The notes under the pieces: model-generated
The model's input: the letters and a program-made list of their open reading frames with translations, nothing else
Told to the model about the DNA's origin: nothing
Database searches by the model: none
From: JAGNXB01 sp964471595
Lineage (GTDB): Bacteria > Bacteroidota > Bacteroidia > Chitinophagales > Saprospiraceae
DNA: 60,451 bases
NCBI GenBank assembly: GCA_964471595.1
Contig: CAYYGN010000020.1
Span: 1-60,451 of the forward strand
Direction of reading: 5' to 3'
Program-made: the position numbers and the translations under genes
In this document: one piece after another, positions 1 through 8,400 of the stretch
Layout of the letters: every line of letters starts with the position of its first letter
Position numbering within the stretch: the stretch's first letter is position 1

Positions 1-136
1 TCAGGGTTCACCATCAGAACAGGATGCATACAGAAAATCAGGAATATGACGTCTTTGGTGGACACTAATTCGGCTTGACTGTCTGGATTTGAAATTTTTT
101 CTGATCAAGGTCAATTATTGAAAAAATTCAGTAAAT

Positions 137-2188
137 TTGCTTATTGAATGGTTCTGTCATGATTGCACCTTGCACCTCGCACCTCGCACCTCGCACCTCG
201 CACCTCGCACCTCGCACCTCGCACTTTACTCCATCTTTCTTAGTTTAGCATTGATCATGACCTGCCTGAACTCTTCTTGCCGAAAGGGTGGGATCGACGA
301 AGGGCAACAATATTCTTCATCAAGTACCTCTGATAAACCTTATCTTATCCTGCGGGGAGGGAATCAAGCCTCTACCCGGGAAGAAGGACAACCGGTAGAA
401 ACCGTATTGGGCAGTGCACGGACCAATCCTTACACCGTGGCCGAGATGACCGCTGCCTGGAATCGCATTTATGGTTCAATGTTATCTCAGTTGCCAGCAA
501 CGCATCATTATGTACGCTTTGCTCCCGCCAATGAGGAGGAGTATCTGCTCATTGAAAATGCCATTCCGACACAACTCTATGATTATCCCCTGGAAAATGA
601 GGTACTGATCATGGGCGATTATTATCCTCAACCCGGACTGGGAGAAGAGGACTGGCCCTATTTTTATGCTGTTGTAGAGCCGGGCTTTCAATCACCAATA
701 TCCGGATACACGGTACTCGAGGAATTGGTATTGCTGCCGGATGATACCTATGTGGTGGCCGATGCCTACAGGGCTACGGGTAACTCGTATACCATTTATC
801 GTGAGCAGTCGGATGGGTCTTTCATTCCATATACGACACCTTCCGGGTGTCAACCAGGCTCGCCAGACTATCCGTTTTGTCTGACTGGTGATTCCGTGAC
901 AACAGAGCCATTAGACATCCCGTGTGAACCAGGGGCACCAATTTGGCCTCAATGTTTCTGGAGTTCCAACCCGAGCGATCCCAATCCGGATCCGCTGTAC
1001 AATGATTGCGGATGTGTCGTACCTAATAATAAACGAATTCCGGCAGGGTGTATTCAAGTCAGGAATACTGAAAACAACTTGTGGGAAGGCGTGCGACTCG
1101 TCAAGGTGATCATGAAGAACACATGGTTTACCGAAGATGATACCTGGACCAATCACCAGGGGTGTTTTCACATGAACAAGGAATTTTCCGGAGAGGTATG
1201 GTCCTGGGTGCGCTACAAAAATAATAGATGTAGAATAAGAGGAGTTGCTGCCAATTGGAATAAACTTTGGCAATGGAAACAAATTATTAAGGACTATATC
1301 GGCAAGAAGGCAGGGCCAACATTTAACAATTACCAAATAAAATATGATGTGTCAAGTAATCATGGATCAAATTATCACAGATTATGGTCTGCAGCAACAA
1401 TCAATAATGCCCTGCACGAGTTTCATGATATGGCAGGTCAGCTTGGAATTGCTACGCCACCATACATAGATGTATACGCTGGCTATCAACATGATTTTGG
1501 TTACGCTTTGATGAAGAACTGGCTTTTGGTTCCTCCTAATATTTTGTTTATTACCGGATGGTATACTGCTCCTTTTATACCTATTTTAAACAATGTTTAT
1601 GCCCAATTGCCTGACGTGTATATTGGCACAGATCAATTTGACAGACCTCGGAGCTTAACTTATCAACTAAAGCGCCTTGCATATCATGAATTCGCACATG
1701 CTTCGCACTTTATAAATGTCGGGTGGGTATTCTGGAGGGAGCTGGTGGAGGCCGCTGGAGTGACAGATGATGGCGCCGGTAATAAGAACAGTTTTAAAGC
1801 TGGTCGCATCGCTATCTGTGAGTCTTGGGCTCACCACATTGAGTTCCTTATGACATCAATGAGGTTCATTGAGCCAGATTTGCTTACTGATGTACTTGAA
1901 AGACGACGCAATCGTAATGAAGACCACATTCCAATAGGTGTTCATTGGGACGTGCAAGATGCTGCACCTGAATTATTTGCTGCTTGTGATTGGGATCCAA
2001 CTCCAGGTTCTATCCCCTGTGGAGCAATTCGTGACCATATTTCCGGACTAACCATAGCTCAATTATTTAATATTTTGACGAGTGATGTCACGAATCCCTT
2101 GGTATACAGGGATAGGCTAAAAGCCGTGTACAATCTTAACTCTCAGGAAGTGGATAACCTGTTTGAAGATTACCTAAACACCCAGTAA
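137..2188 (+). CDS. Exported HEXXH zinc metallopeptidase-like lipoprotein
   Basis: The 683-residue frame encodes a hydrophobic segment ending in a lipobox-like LNSSC, so the mature protein is probably a surface or periplasmic lipoprotein. A YHEFAH motif (His517, Glu518, His521) followed by a Glu in CESWAHHIE near residue 562 fits a zincin active site with a downstream third ligand; the substrate is unknown. The middle part is rich in Cys and Pro. The start is unusual: only TTG at 137 is in frame, and the leader peptide is partly encoded by the 7-bp GCACCTC array, giving a repeated LAPRTSH peptide. A TAAATTTG motif at 132-139 resembles a Bacteroidota -7 element but overlaps this start, so the true start may be elsewhere. 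The stop overlaps the next ATG (TAATG), implying translational coupling. Confidence 0.7.
   Translation: MLIEWFCHDCTLHLAPRTSHLAPRTSHLALYSIFLSLALIMTCLNSSCRKGGIDEGQQYSSSSTSDKPYLILRGGNQASTREEGQPVETVLGSARTNPYTVAEMTAAWNRIYGSMLSQLPATHHYVRFAPANEEEYLLIENAIPTQLYDYPLENEVLIMGDYYPQPGLGEEDWPYFYAVVEPGFQSPISGYTVLEELVLLPDDTYVVADAYRATGNSYTIYREQSDGSFIPYTTPSGCQPGSPDYPFCLTGDSVTTEPLDIPCEPGAPIWPQCFWSSNPSDPNPDPLYNDCGCVVPNNKRIPAGCIQVRNTENNLWEGVRLVKVIMKNTWFTEDDTWTNHQGCFHMNKEFSGEVWSWVRYKNNRCRIRGVAANWNKLWQWKQIIKDYIGKKAGPTFNNYQIKYDVSSNHGSNYHRLWSAATINNALHEFHDMAGQLGIATPPYIDVYAGYQHDFGYALMKNWLLVPPNILFITGWYTAPFIPILNNVYAQLPDVYIGTDQFDRPRSLTYQLKRLAYHEFAHASHFINVGWVFWRELVEAAGVTDDGAGNKNSFKAGRIAICESWAHHIEFLMTSMRFIEPDLLTDVLERRRNRNEDHIPIGVHWDVQDAAPELFAACDWDPTPGSIPCGAIRDHISGLTIAQLFNILTSDVTNPLVYRDRLKAVYNLNSQEVDNLFEDYLNTQ
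165..224 (+). repeat. 7-bp tandem repeat at 5' end of metallopeptidase gene
   Basis: Seven perfect copies of GCACCTC run from 172 to 220, with an imperfect copy (GCACCTT) before and a partial GCAC after. The array lies between the possible start codons and the signal-peptide codons of the downstream gene. Because 7 is not a multiple of 3, gain or loss of a unit changes the reading frame. With 7 copies only a TTG at 137 is in frame; the ATG at 159 reads through the array and stops at 246. One extra unit, or loss of two, would put that ATG in frame. Confidence 0.9.
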
Positions 2189-2889
2189 TGAACCCGAAGC
2201 ATCTTTGTAAAGCAGAAATTCATAAACTTATCAGAATGGCCATTCTGGCAGGCTTGATTGGGGTCTTATATGCGGGTTGCACAAAGGATTGTATTCCGGG
2301 CAATTACCTGTTTGTGCTCCCTCATACCGTCAGTCCGGCCCGTACCGTGTACAAGGTGGGAGATACCATAAGTGTATCCGCCGATTTTTCTCATTATATC
2401 TTGGATATTGCAAGGAACGAGACCTTCTTGTTAGAGGATTTTAGTTTTCAACTGGCATTTTCTCTGTATGACTTATATGACACTATTCCTGCTAATTATG
2501 TCAGGGCATTTTCCTCCTGCGAGATTTTGATGGAGGGGAATACCAATCTTTTCCTGGATAATATTGGTCCACTCGGAGAATATACCTATCAGGATGGTCG
2601 CTATCGATTGGGGTTTAAGTTTCGTCCCATAAAGCCAGGTTTTTATGCCTTGGTGCAAAGATCACTGACGAGTGATGGAACCTATTCAGGCATACAAAAG
2701 GATTTCCCTGGCAAATGTAAGCGTCGACGCGGCCCTTCAGTAGCAGCCTTTGTGGAGGTCAATAATGGTGATGAAAACAACTACCATCTTCTCCAGGATG
2801 AGCACTTCGAAGGGGCAACGTATACGTGGCGAGTTAATCAGCAAAATTTCCATCGGCAAGGGGTTTTTGTATTTTATGTGGAGGAGTAG
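2188..2889 (+). CDS. Small lipoprotein, partner of the metallopeptidase (copy A)
   Basis: This 233-residue protein begins with a signal peptide ending in the lipobox LYAGC (Cys31), so it is probably an acylated exported protein. I do not recognise a named domain; the body looks all-beta, with recurrent GDTISV, LEDFSFQL and FRPIKPGFYALVQ stretches. Its ATG overlaps the peptidase stop by one base. The gene at 3380-4042 is a clear paralog (shared KVGDTISV, LEDF-FQL, FKFRP-K-GFYA-VQ, SLTS-G-YSGI, DFPGKC, NNYHLLQD, FYVE). Synteny suggests it acts with the peptidase, for example as an inhibitor, chaperone or partner; this is inference. Confidence 0.7.
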   Translation: MNPKHLCKAEIHKLIRMAILAGLIGVLYAGCTKDCIPGNYLFVLPHTVSPARTVYKVGDTISVSADFSHYILDIARNETFLLEDFSFQLAFSLYDLYDTIPANYVRAFSSCEILMEGNTNLFLDNIGPLGEYTYQDGRYRLGFKFRPIKPGFYALVQRSLTSDGTYSGIQKDFPGKCKRRRGPSVAAFVEVNNGDENNYHLLQDEHFEGATYTWRVNQQNFHRQGVFVFYVEE

Positions 2890-2967
2890 AATTCTTGTTG
2901 GAGTATCTGCATTGAAAGATTGGGTATTAATTGTCTCTTTCAATTTTGAAAAGTAAGTACAGATTTG

Positions 2968-3178
2968 AATGAATGCTCGCGCCGGTGGCGTTTTGATGGG
3001 ACGGGCCTTCGGCCCTCGTCTGTGGGGGCTGTAGGCAAAGGGCGCTTCCCCTTGGTAGGTTGGGGCGGACCTTCGGTCCTTTTACGCATGAGGGCGTAGC
3101 GTCAAGGGGCGTTGCCCCTTGGTAGGTTGGGACGCGCCGAAGGCGCAATGGCGGGAATGCTTCTTGGGCTGAAAGCCC
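2968..3178 (+). repeat. Hairpin-rich intergenic repeat, copy A
   Basis: This GC-rich stretch contains successive perfect short hairpins with triloops: 3003-3015 (GGGCC-TTC-GGCCC), 3067-3079 (GGACC-TTC-GGTCC), 3104-3120 (AAGGGGC-GTT-GCCCCTT), 3134-3146 (GCGCC-GAA-GGCGC) and 3166-3178 (GGGCT-GAA-AGCCC), plus an imperfect one at 3037-3053. A phrase close to CCCCTTGGTAGGTTGGG occurs twice. A related element lies at 4121-4239 after the paralogous lipoprotein gene, so the element was probably duplicated with the gene pair. It could act as a terminator or mRNA-stabilising element. Confidence 0.75.
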
Positions 3179-3223
3179 GAACCAATGTTTCTTTTGATTT
3201 CGATGAAATTAAATGATAGTTTT

Positions 3224-3379
3224 GTCCTGACCATAGACCTTGTAAGATTTCGCAACTTTAACGTTGATCATGTTCTCATGGGCTTGTACTGGGACCTGCA
3301 AGATGGACAGAATGATTCATTCCCTGCCTGTGATAGGACTCCTGTACAAGGATTATTCCAATGTGGGCCTATCAATTGT
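3224..3379 (+). pseudogene. Remnant of a second metallopeptidase gene
   Basis: About 52 codons directly before the second lipoprotein gene align with the C-terminal part of the 137-2188 peptidase: DHVLMGLYWDLQDG against DHIPIGVHWDVQDA, then a shared FxACD and a G-x-x-x-CG pattern. The HEXXH region and the last roughly 45 codons of the parent are absent. The fragment runs in frame into the lipoprotein ATG at 3380. The simplest reading is a tandem duplication of the peptidase-lipoprotein pair followed by deletion of most of the second peptidase. Confidence 0.75.
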
Positions 3380-4042
3380 ATGACTAACCTACTTTTGCTC
3401 GTTCTGTTGATCTTATATCCGGGACTTGGTTGTGTCAAAACCTGTGATGTGCCGACGAACAGCTATTGGTTTGTCTTGCCACATGCGGTTACTCCGGCCA
3501 AAGCAGAGTTTAAAGTAGGAGATACCATTAGTGTTACGGCTGATTTTCCGCATGAAGTGATGGAGGCAAATGGCAATTCCTATCTCTTGGAAGATTTTAA
3601 TTTTCAATTGACCTTCGTACTGATCGATTTATTGGATTCTAATGTATCCACCAGTGTTCGAGCATTTTCCCATTGCGAGATAATGTTGGAAGATGATACT
3701 CGGCTGTATCTGGATCAGTTTGGGCCTATAGGTGAATATAACTATGAGGCAGGCCGATACCATCTCAGGTTCAAGTTCAGGCCAATGAAGTCGGGTTTTT
3801 ATGCGTTTGTACAGAATTCTCTAACAAGCACAGGAGCTTACTCGGGAATATCCAGGGACTTTCCCGGCAAATGCGGTGGGAATCTGACCCGGGCTAAAGC
3901 CAGAGTTGAAGTAAACAATGGTGCAGATAACAACTACCACTTGTTACAGGATGATCATGTAATGACATATACGCATCAATGGATATCTGTAAAAAAGATT
4001 TTTCATGAAGACGGTGTATTTTTGTTTTATGTGGAGGATTAG
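3380..4042 (+). CDS. Small lipoprotein (copy B), paralog of 2188-2889
   Basis: I place the start at ATG 3380 rather than upstream because it gives a short leucine-rich signal peptide with lipobox PGLGC (Cys18) and a 220-residue protein colinear with the copy A lipoprotein. The frame is open upstream to 3185, but that part belongs to the decayed peptidase copy. No named domain is recognised. The shared LEDF-FQL, FKFRPMKSGFYAFVQ, DFPGKC and NNYHLLQDDH stretches show both copies are under constraint, although copy B has lost its partner peptidase. Confidence 0.75.
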   Translation: MTNLLLLVLLILYPGLGCVKTCDVPTNSYWFVLPHAVTPAKAEFKVGDTISVTADFPHEVMEANGNSYLLEDFNFQLTFVLIDLLDSNVSTSVRAFSHCEIMLEDDTRLYLDQFGPIGEYNYEAGRYHLRFKFRPMKSGFYAFVQNSLTSTGAYSGISRDFPGKCGGNLTRAKARVEVNNGADNNYHLLQDDHVMTYTHQWISVKKIFHEDGVFLFYVED

Positions 4043-4120
4043 AAAAAATCAGGGATTTCTTGCTTGAAGGAACGGACAATTAGAGTACTTTCCATTTTAT
4101 GCAGGGAAGAAAAAATTTGA

Positions 4121-4239
4121 ATGATAGTTAGTGCCGATGGCGCTAATTTGGGAAGGACCTTTGGTCCATCTGCGATTGGGGGTTGATGGTCAAGGGCAAA
4201 GGGCGCTGCCCCTTGTTGAGTTTGGACGGGCCGATAGCG
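4121..4239 (+). repeat. Hairpin-rich intergenic repeat, copy B
   Basis: This resembles the element at 2968-3178: a GATGGCGC start, the perfect hairpin GGACC-TTT-GGTCC at 4155-4167, and an AAGGGCGCTGCCCCTT palindrome near 4199-4214, followed by TTGTTGAGTTTGG in place of TTGGTAGGTTGG. It lies between lipoprotein copy B and the 3' end of the convergent amidase gene, a good place for a bidirectional terminator. Confidence 0.6.
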
Positions 4240-5016
4240 CTACGCCGGGAGGGAAAATGGATCCCGGTCGGCCAGGAAGGGGAGTCGCTCCCGATAGCGG
4301 AGCAGCGCTTCCCTGTCCAGCGTGGCCGTCAGCACCGTTTCCACATTGGCACCGGCAAGCAGGGTATCGCCCTGGTAGTCGATGAGGGCCGTATCCCCCG
4401 CATATTCATGGCCGTTGTCATCCCGGCCTATCCGGTTGACACCGGCCACATAGCACTGGTTCTCGATAGCACGTGCAGTGAGCAATGCCTGCCAGTGCCG
4501 GCGCCGGGGCTCCGGCCAATTGGCCACTACGAGCATCAGGTCAAAATCGTCGGTATTGCGGCACCAGACAGGGAAACGGAGGTCGTAACAGATAAGCGGC
4601 AGGATGCGCCATTCCCTCCATGCAATCAACAGCCTTTGATGGCCGGGGGTATAAGTCTCCTGCTCGCCGGCCAGACCGAACAAATGCCTCTTGTCGTAAT
4701 GCAACACCCTGCCTTCCGGTTCTACCCATACCAGCCGGTTGTAGAATCGTCCGTCTTCCCGGATCACCAGGCTGCCGCATATGGCCGCCCCGGTCTCGTG
4801 GCTCCAGCCCTGCATCTCCTGAAGGGTGGGGCCGTCCATGGTCTCGGCGACTTTCTCCGGATGCATGGTAAACCCGCTGGTCATCATCTCCGGCAACACG
4901 ATAAGATCCGCTTCACCGCCCAGATCCCTGATCTTCCAGGCCAGCATCTGGCGGTTGAGGGCAGGATTTTCCCAGTACAACGGCGTTTGAAGAAGGGCGA
5001 TGCGGAGGTTGTTCAT
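4240..5016 (-). CDS. Nitrilase-superfamily amidase (omega-amidase / YafV-like)
   Basis: The predicted 258-residue protein has the carbon-nitrogen hydrolase triad in the expected order: Glu43 in VLPEMMTSGF, Lys109 in HYDKRHLF and Cys143 in LICYDLRFPVW. The LPEMMTSGF and CYDLRFPVW contexts are typical of YafV/Nit2-type omega-amidases, which deaminate alpha-keto acid amides (2-oxoglutaramate, 2-oxosuccinamate) in the cytoplasm. I start at 5016 because MNNLRIALLQ matches the usual first strand; the frame is open six codons further to 5034. The gene is convergent with the lipoprotein genes and divergent from the giant gene, and appears monocistronic. Confidence 0.85.
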   Translation of the reverse strand: MNNLRIALLQTPLYWENPALNRQMLAWKIRDLGGEADLIVLPEMMTSGFTMHPEKVAETMDGPTLQEMQGWSHETGAAICGSLVIREDGRFYNRLVWVEPEGRVLHYDKRHLFGLAGEQETYTPGHQRLLIAWREWRILPLICYDLRFPVWCRNTDDFDLMLVVANWPEPRRRHWQALLTARAIENQCYVAGVNRIGRDDNGHEYAGDTALIDYQGDTLLAGANVETVLTATLDREALLRYRERLPFLADRDPFSLPA

Positions 5017-5242
5017 GCGGATAAAGTTAACCACGGGCCATGGAAATGGCCCCCCCAGGCGTCCATTTCTTCCGATTTTCCGGCATCATTGAAAAAAACA
5101 GGGACGGCTTGCCTTCAGCAATTCGAGCCGTTGCAATGCCCATTTGGTTGTAATGAATGTTTTTATACATTAGGGACGAAATTATATAAAAAAACGGTGA
5201 TGAATAAGGGCCTTTCCGTGAGGATAAGTTTGCGTGAAAGCA

Positions 5243-5273
5243 TTGTATGACAAGGCTTTGTCATGTACCTTTG
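5243..5273 (+). promoter_or_regulatory. Bacteroidota-type promoter for the giant gene
   Basis: TACCTTTG at 5266-5273 matches the Bacteroidota -7 consensus TAnnTTTG, and TTG at 5243-5245 lies 20 nt upstream, the expected distance for the -33 element. Transcription would start near 5280 and leave a leader of about 120 nt before the ATG at 5403. Confidence 0.6.
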
Positions 5274-5332
5274 TGTGGTATCCCGGAGGGCGACTGTCCG
5301 GATCCGTTATCCCGAAAACCATTAGGAAACAA

Positions 5333-5374
5333 CCCGTCCACAGACGGGAAAAAACCGGTGGCGCAAGCCACTGG
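5333..5374 (+). promoter_or_regulatory. Structured 5' leader of the giant gene
   Basis: Two perfect hairpins are adjacent in the leader: 5333-5348 (six-pair stem CCCGTC/GACGGG, loop CACA) and 5355-5374 (eight-pair stem including one G-U pair, closed by a GCAA tetraloop). The run AAAAACC before the second hairpin can pair with GGTTTTT near 5381-5387, forming an outer stem. The structure ends about 15 nt before the ATG. It may be a riboswitch-like or stabilising leader; I could not match it to a known class. Confidence 0.45.
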
Positions 5375-5402
5375 CTATGGTGGTTTTTGGTAATGTGATC
5401 CC

Positions 5403-8400
5403 ATGAAAAGACGTTTACCCTCCTGCCATTGGAGCCGGTTGATGCTGTTGACGATCAGCCTCCTCTCCGGAGCAGTCGGTGCAACCGCGCAAGCCCAACT
5501 TTCCAACGGAAGCCCGACCCTTACGCTCGACTTCAGCGCCGCCATGCCGGCCTCAGTGGCTACCAGTCCCGCCTCTCCCTTTGCCGGTGCCGGCTTCGAA
5601 CCCACCCCCTCCACCGCAGGGCGTCTCAATTCGCAAGCCTGGGCCGTAACGGGATGGAGTGACGGAGCACTGGCCTTCGGGGGCACCAGGCTTACCGGTG
5701 ACTATGCCCGGGGGTCCGCCGGCGCATCGGTGACCACCGGCGGCTTTTACGCCTATACCGCCGCTCCCCAGTCCGTCGCCAATCCATGCCTGATGATCCA
5801 ACCCGGAGGATCAGACTGGGCGCCCGGCACCCTTACCCTGCGCATTGAAAACACCGGAACCACCGCCATTACCGAGCTCGACGTTTCCTATAACATCTAC
5901 ATACGCAATGACCAGGCGAGAGCCAACTCGTTCAACTTTTCCCATTCGTCCGACGATATCACCTACACCCCGGAAGCAACTCTCAACTACACCTCTCCGG
6001 AGGCTTTGGACGGCAATGGCTGGGTCCTGGTCGGCGCCGCTCCTTCGCGAAGCATCACCCTGACCGGACTGAACGTGGCGCCCGGCGGTTACTACTACAT
6101 ACGATGGAGTGGTGCTGATGTCTCCGGCTCGGGCTCCCGCGATGAATTCGGACTTGATGACATCGTTCTCGCGGCGACATTCGCTGTGCCTCCCGGCGGA
6201 AATTGTATGATTAGCTGCCCGGATCCTGTGACCATTGAGTGCGACGAATCTGCAGACACCGTTTTTACCGGGCAGGCGGTTGCCTCCGTGGATTGTGACC
6301 CTGTCGCCGGTGTCAGCTATGCAGATCTGGAGGATTTTTCCGGGTGTGGCGGATATACAGGCACCATCATACGGACCTGGACAGCTCAGGACGTTTTGGG
6401 CAATACCACATCCTGCGAACAAATCATCACCGTCGAAGACACTACCCCACCCACCTGGGACCAGAATCTTCTGCCTCAGGATCTGACCGTGGAATGCGAC
6501 GCCGTACCGGATCCCGATGATCTTACCGCCACCGACAATTGCGCCACCGGCGGTGGCGGGATTAACGTGCTGTTCATCAACGAACTTCATTACGACAACA
6601 CGGGAGCGGATGTCAATGAATTTGGCGAAGTAGCAGGAACAGCCGGCCAGGACCTGACCGGTTATACCATCGTCTGGTACAACGGCTCCAACGGGGCCTC
6701 GTATGGCACCACCAATCTGTCAGGCATTCTCCCTGATGAAGGCATGGGAACAGGCGCTCTGGCTTTCTACTTTGTGGGTATCCAGAACGGAGCCCCCGAC
6801 GGCCTGGCGCTCGTGGATCCGTCCAATACCGTCCTCCAGTTTCTCAGTTATGAAGGAGCCTTCATAGCCACGGATGGCCCGGCCGTCGGCATGATGTCCA
6901 CCGACATCGGCGTTTCGGAAGTGGGCAACGAACCGGTCGGCCTCAGCCTCCAACTGATCGGCACCGGTTCGGATTATCCGGATTTTACCTGGACCGGACC
7001 GGACACGGAAAGCCCCGGAACCTTGAATGACGGCCAGGAATTCGGTGCCGACCCGCAGGGTCCCGGCGTGACAGTGACGTTCAACCAGGTGGAAGCACCG
7101 GGTGCCTGTGCGGACGCCTACACACTTACCCGGACCTGGACGGCCACAGATCCATGCGGCAATGCCACGACCCACACCCAGGTCATTACCGTGGAAGACA
7201 CCACCCCGCCCGTCTGGGATCAGCCCATGCCGGGCAACGTGACCGTCGAATGCGACCAGGTGCCGGCGCCCCCGTCTCCGGTCACCGCTTCCGACAATTG
7301 TGATGACGATGTTGAAGTGGTTTACGGGGAGAGCCGTACCGACGGCAACTGCCCACACCGTTATACCCTGACCCGCACATGGACCGCGACGGACAATTGT
7401 GACAATGTCATCACCCACACCCAGGTCATTACAGTGGAGGACACCACGGCTCCCGTTTGGGATCAGAACCCACTGCCCCAGGACCTGACGATTTCCTGCT
7501 CGCAGATTCCTCCGGCAGAGACCCTGACGGCGACGGACAACTGTACGGTCGGCATGCCTGGCGATGTCGTGTTCATCAACGAGATCCATTACGACAATGT
7601 AGGCACTGACCAGGGTGAATTCATCGAGATTGCCGGTTCTGCCGGCCTTGATCTTGCCGGTTACAGCCTGGTGCTGTACAACGGCGCCAATCCGGGCAGT
7701 GCCGTCGTTTACGGCACGCTCAACCTGTCCGGTATCATTCCCGATGAAGGCAACGGAACCGGTACGCTGGTCTTTGCCTACCCGGTCAATGGCATCCAGA
7801 ACGGTCCCAACGACGGCGTGGCGCTGGTACAGGGCGTTGCGGTGCTGGAACTCCTCAGCTATGAGGGCAGCTTTACGGCCGCCGACGGCCCGGCCGCAGG
7901 TATGGTGGCCGTGGATATGGGCGTGGCCCAGGAACCGGCCCCGGCGATCGGGTTGACCCTCCAGCGGGTGGGATCCGGTATGGCACCGGGTGATTTTACC
8001 TGGGCCGGTCCGGTGGACGACAGTCCGGGTACCCTCAATGCCGGGCAAAACTTTTCCTTACCCATCCCCACCTTCATCGAATACGGGTTTACCGAAAACT
8101 TCACACCGGGTGCCTGCCTGGGTGAAGGGGTCATCACCCGCACCTGGACCGCCGAGGATGCCTGCGGCAATCTGGTTGTTCATACCCAGGAAATCACTCT
8201 GGTGGACAACGAGGCGCCGATGTTCAGTGTGATGCTGGCCAATATCACTGTCGAGTGCGATGCCATTCCGGCGCCTCCGGTGGTAGAAGCCGTGGATGGC
8301 TGCGGACCGGTAGCCGGCATCCAGCCCTGGATCAACGAGATCCACTACGACAATGTAGGCACCGATCAGAATGAATTCTTCGAGATTGCCGGACCGGCCG

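Noticed and set aside
4183..5250. Plus-strand 355-codon frame opposite the amidase
   Set aside because: It is complementary to a gene with an intact catalytic triad, and its own translation has no recognisable features.
5333..5374. c-di-GMP-I riboswitch call for the leader
   Set aside because: Only short fragments resemble the class; the helix arrangement and conserved nucleotides do not line up, so I kept it as an unassigned structured leader.
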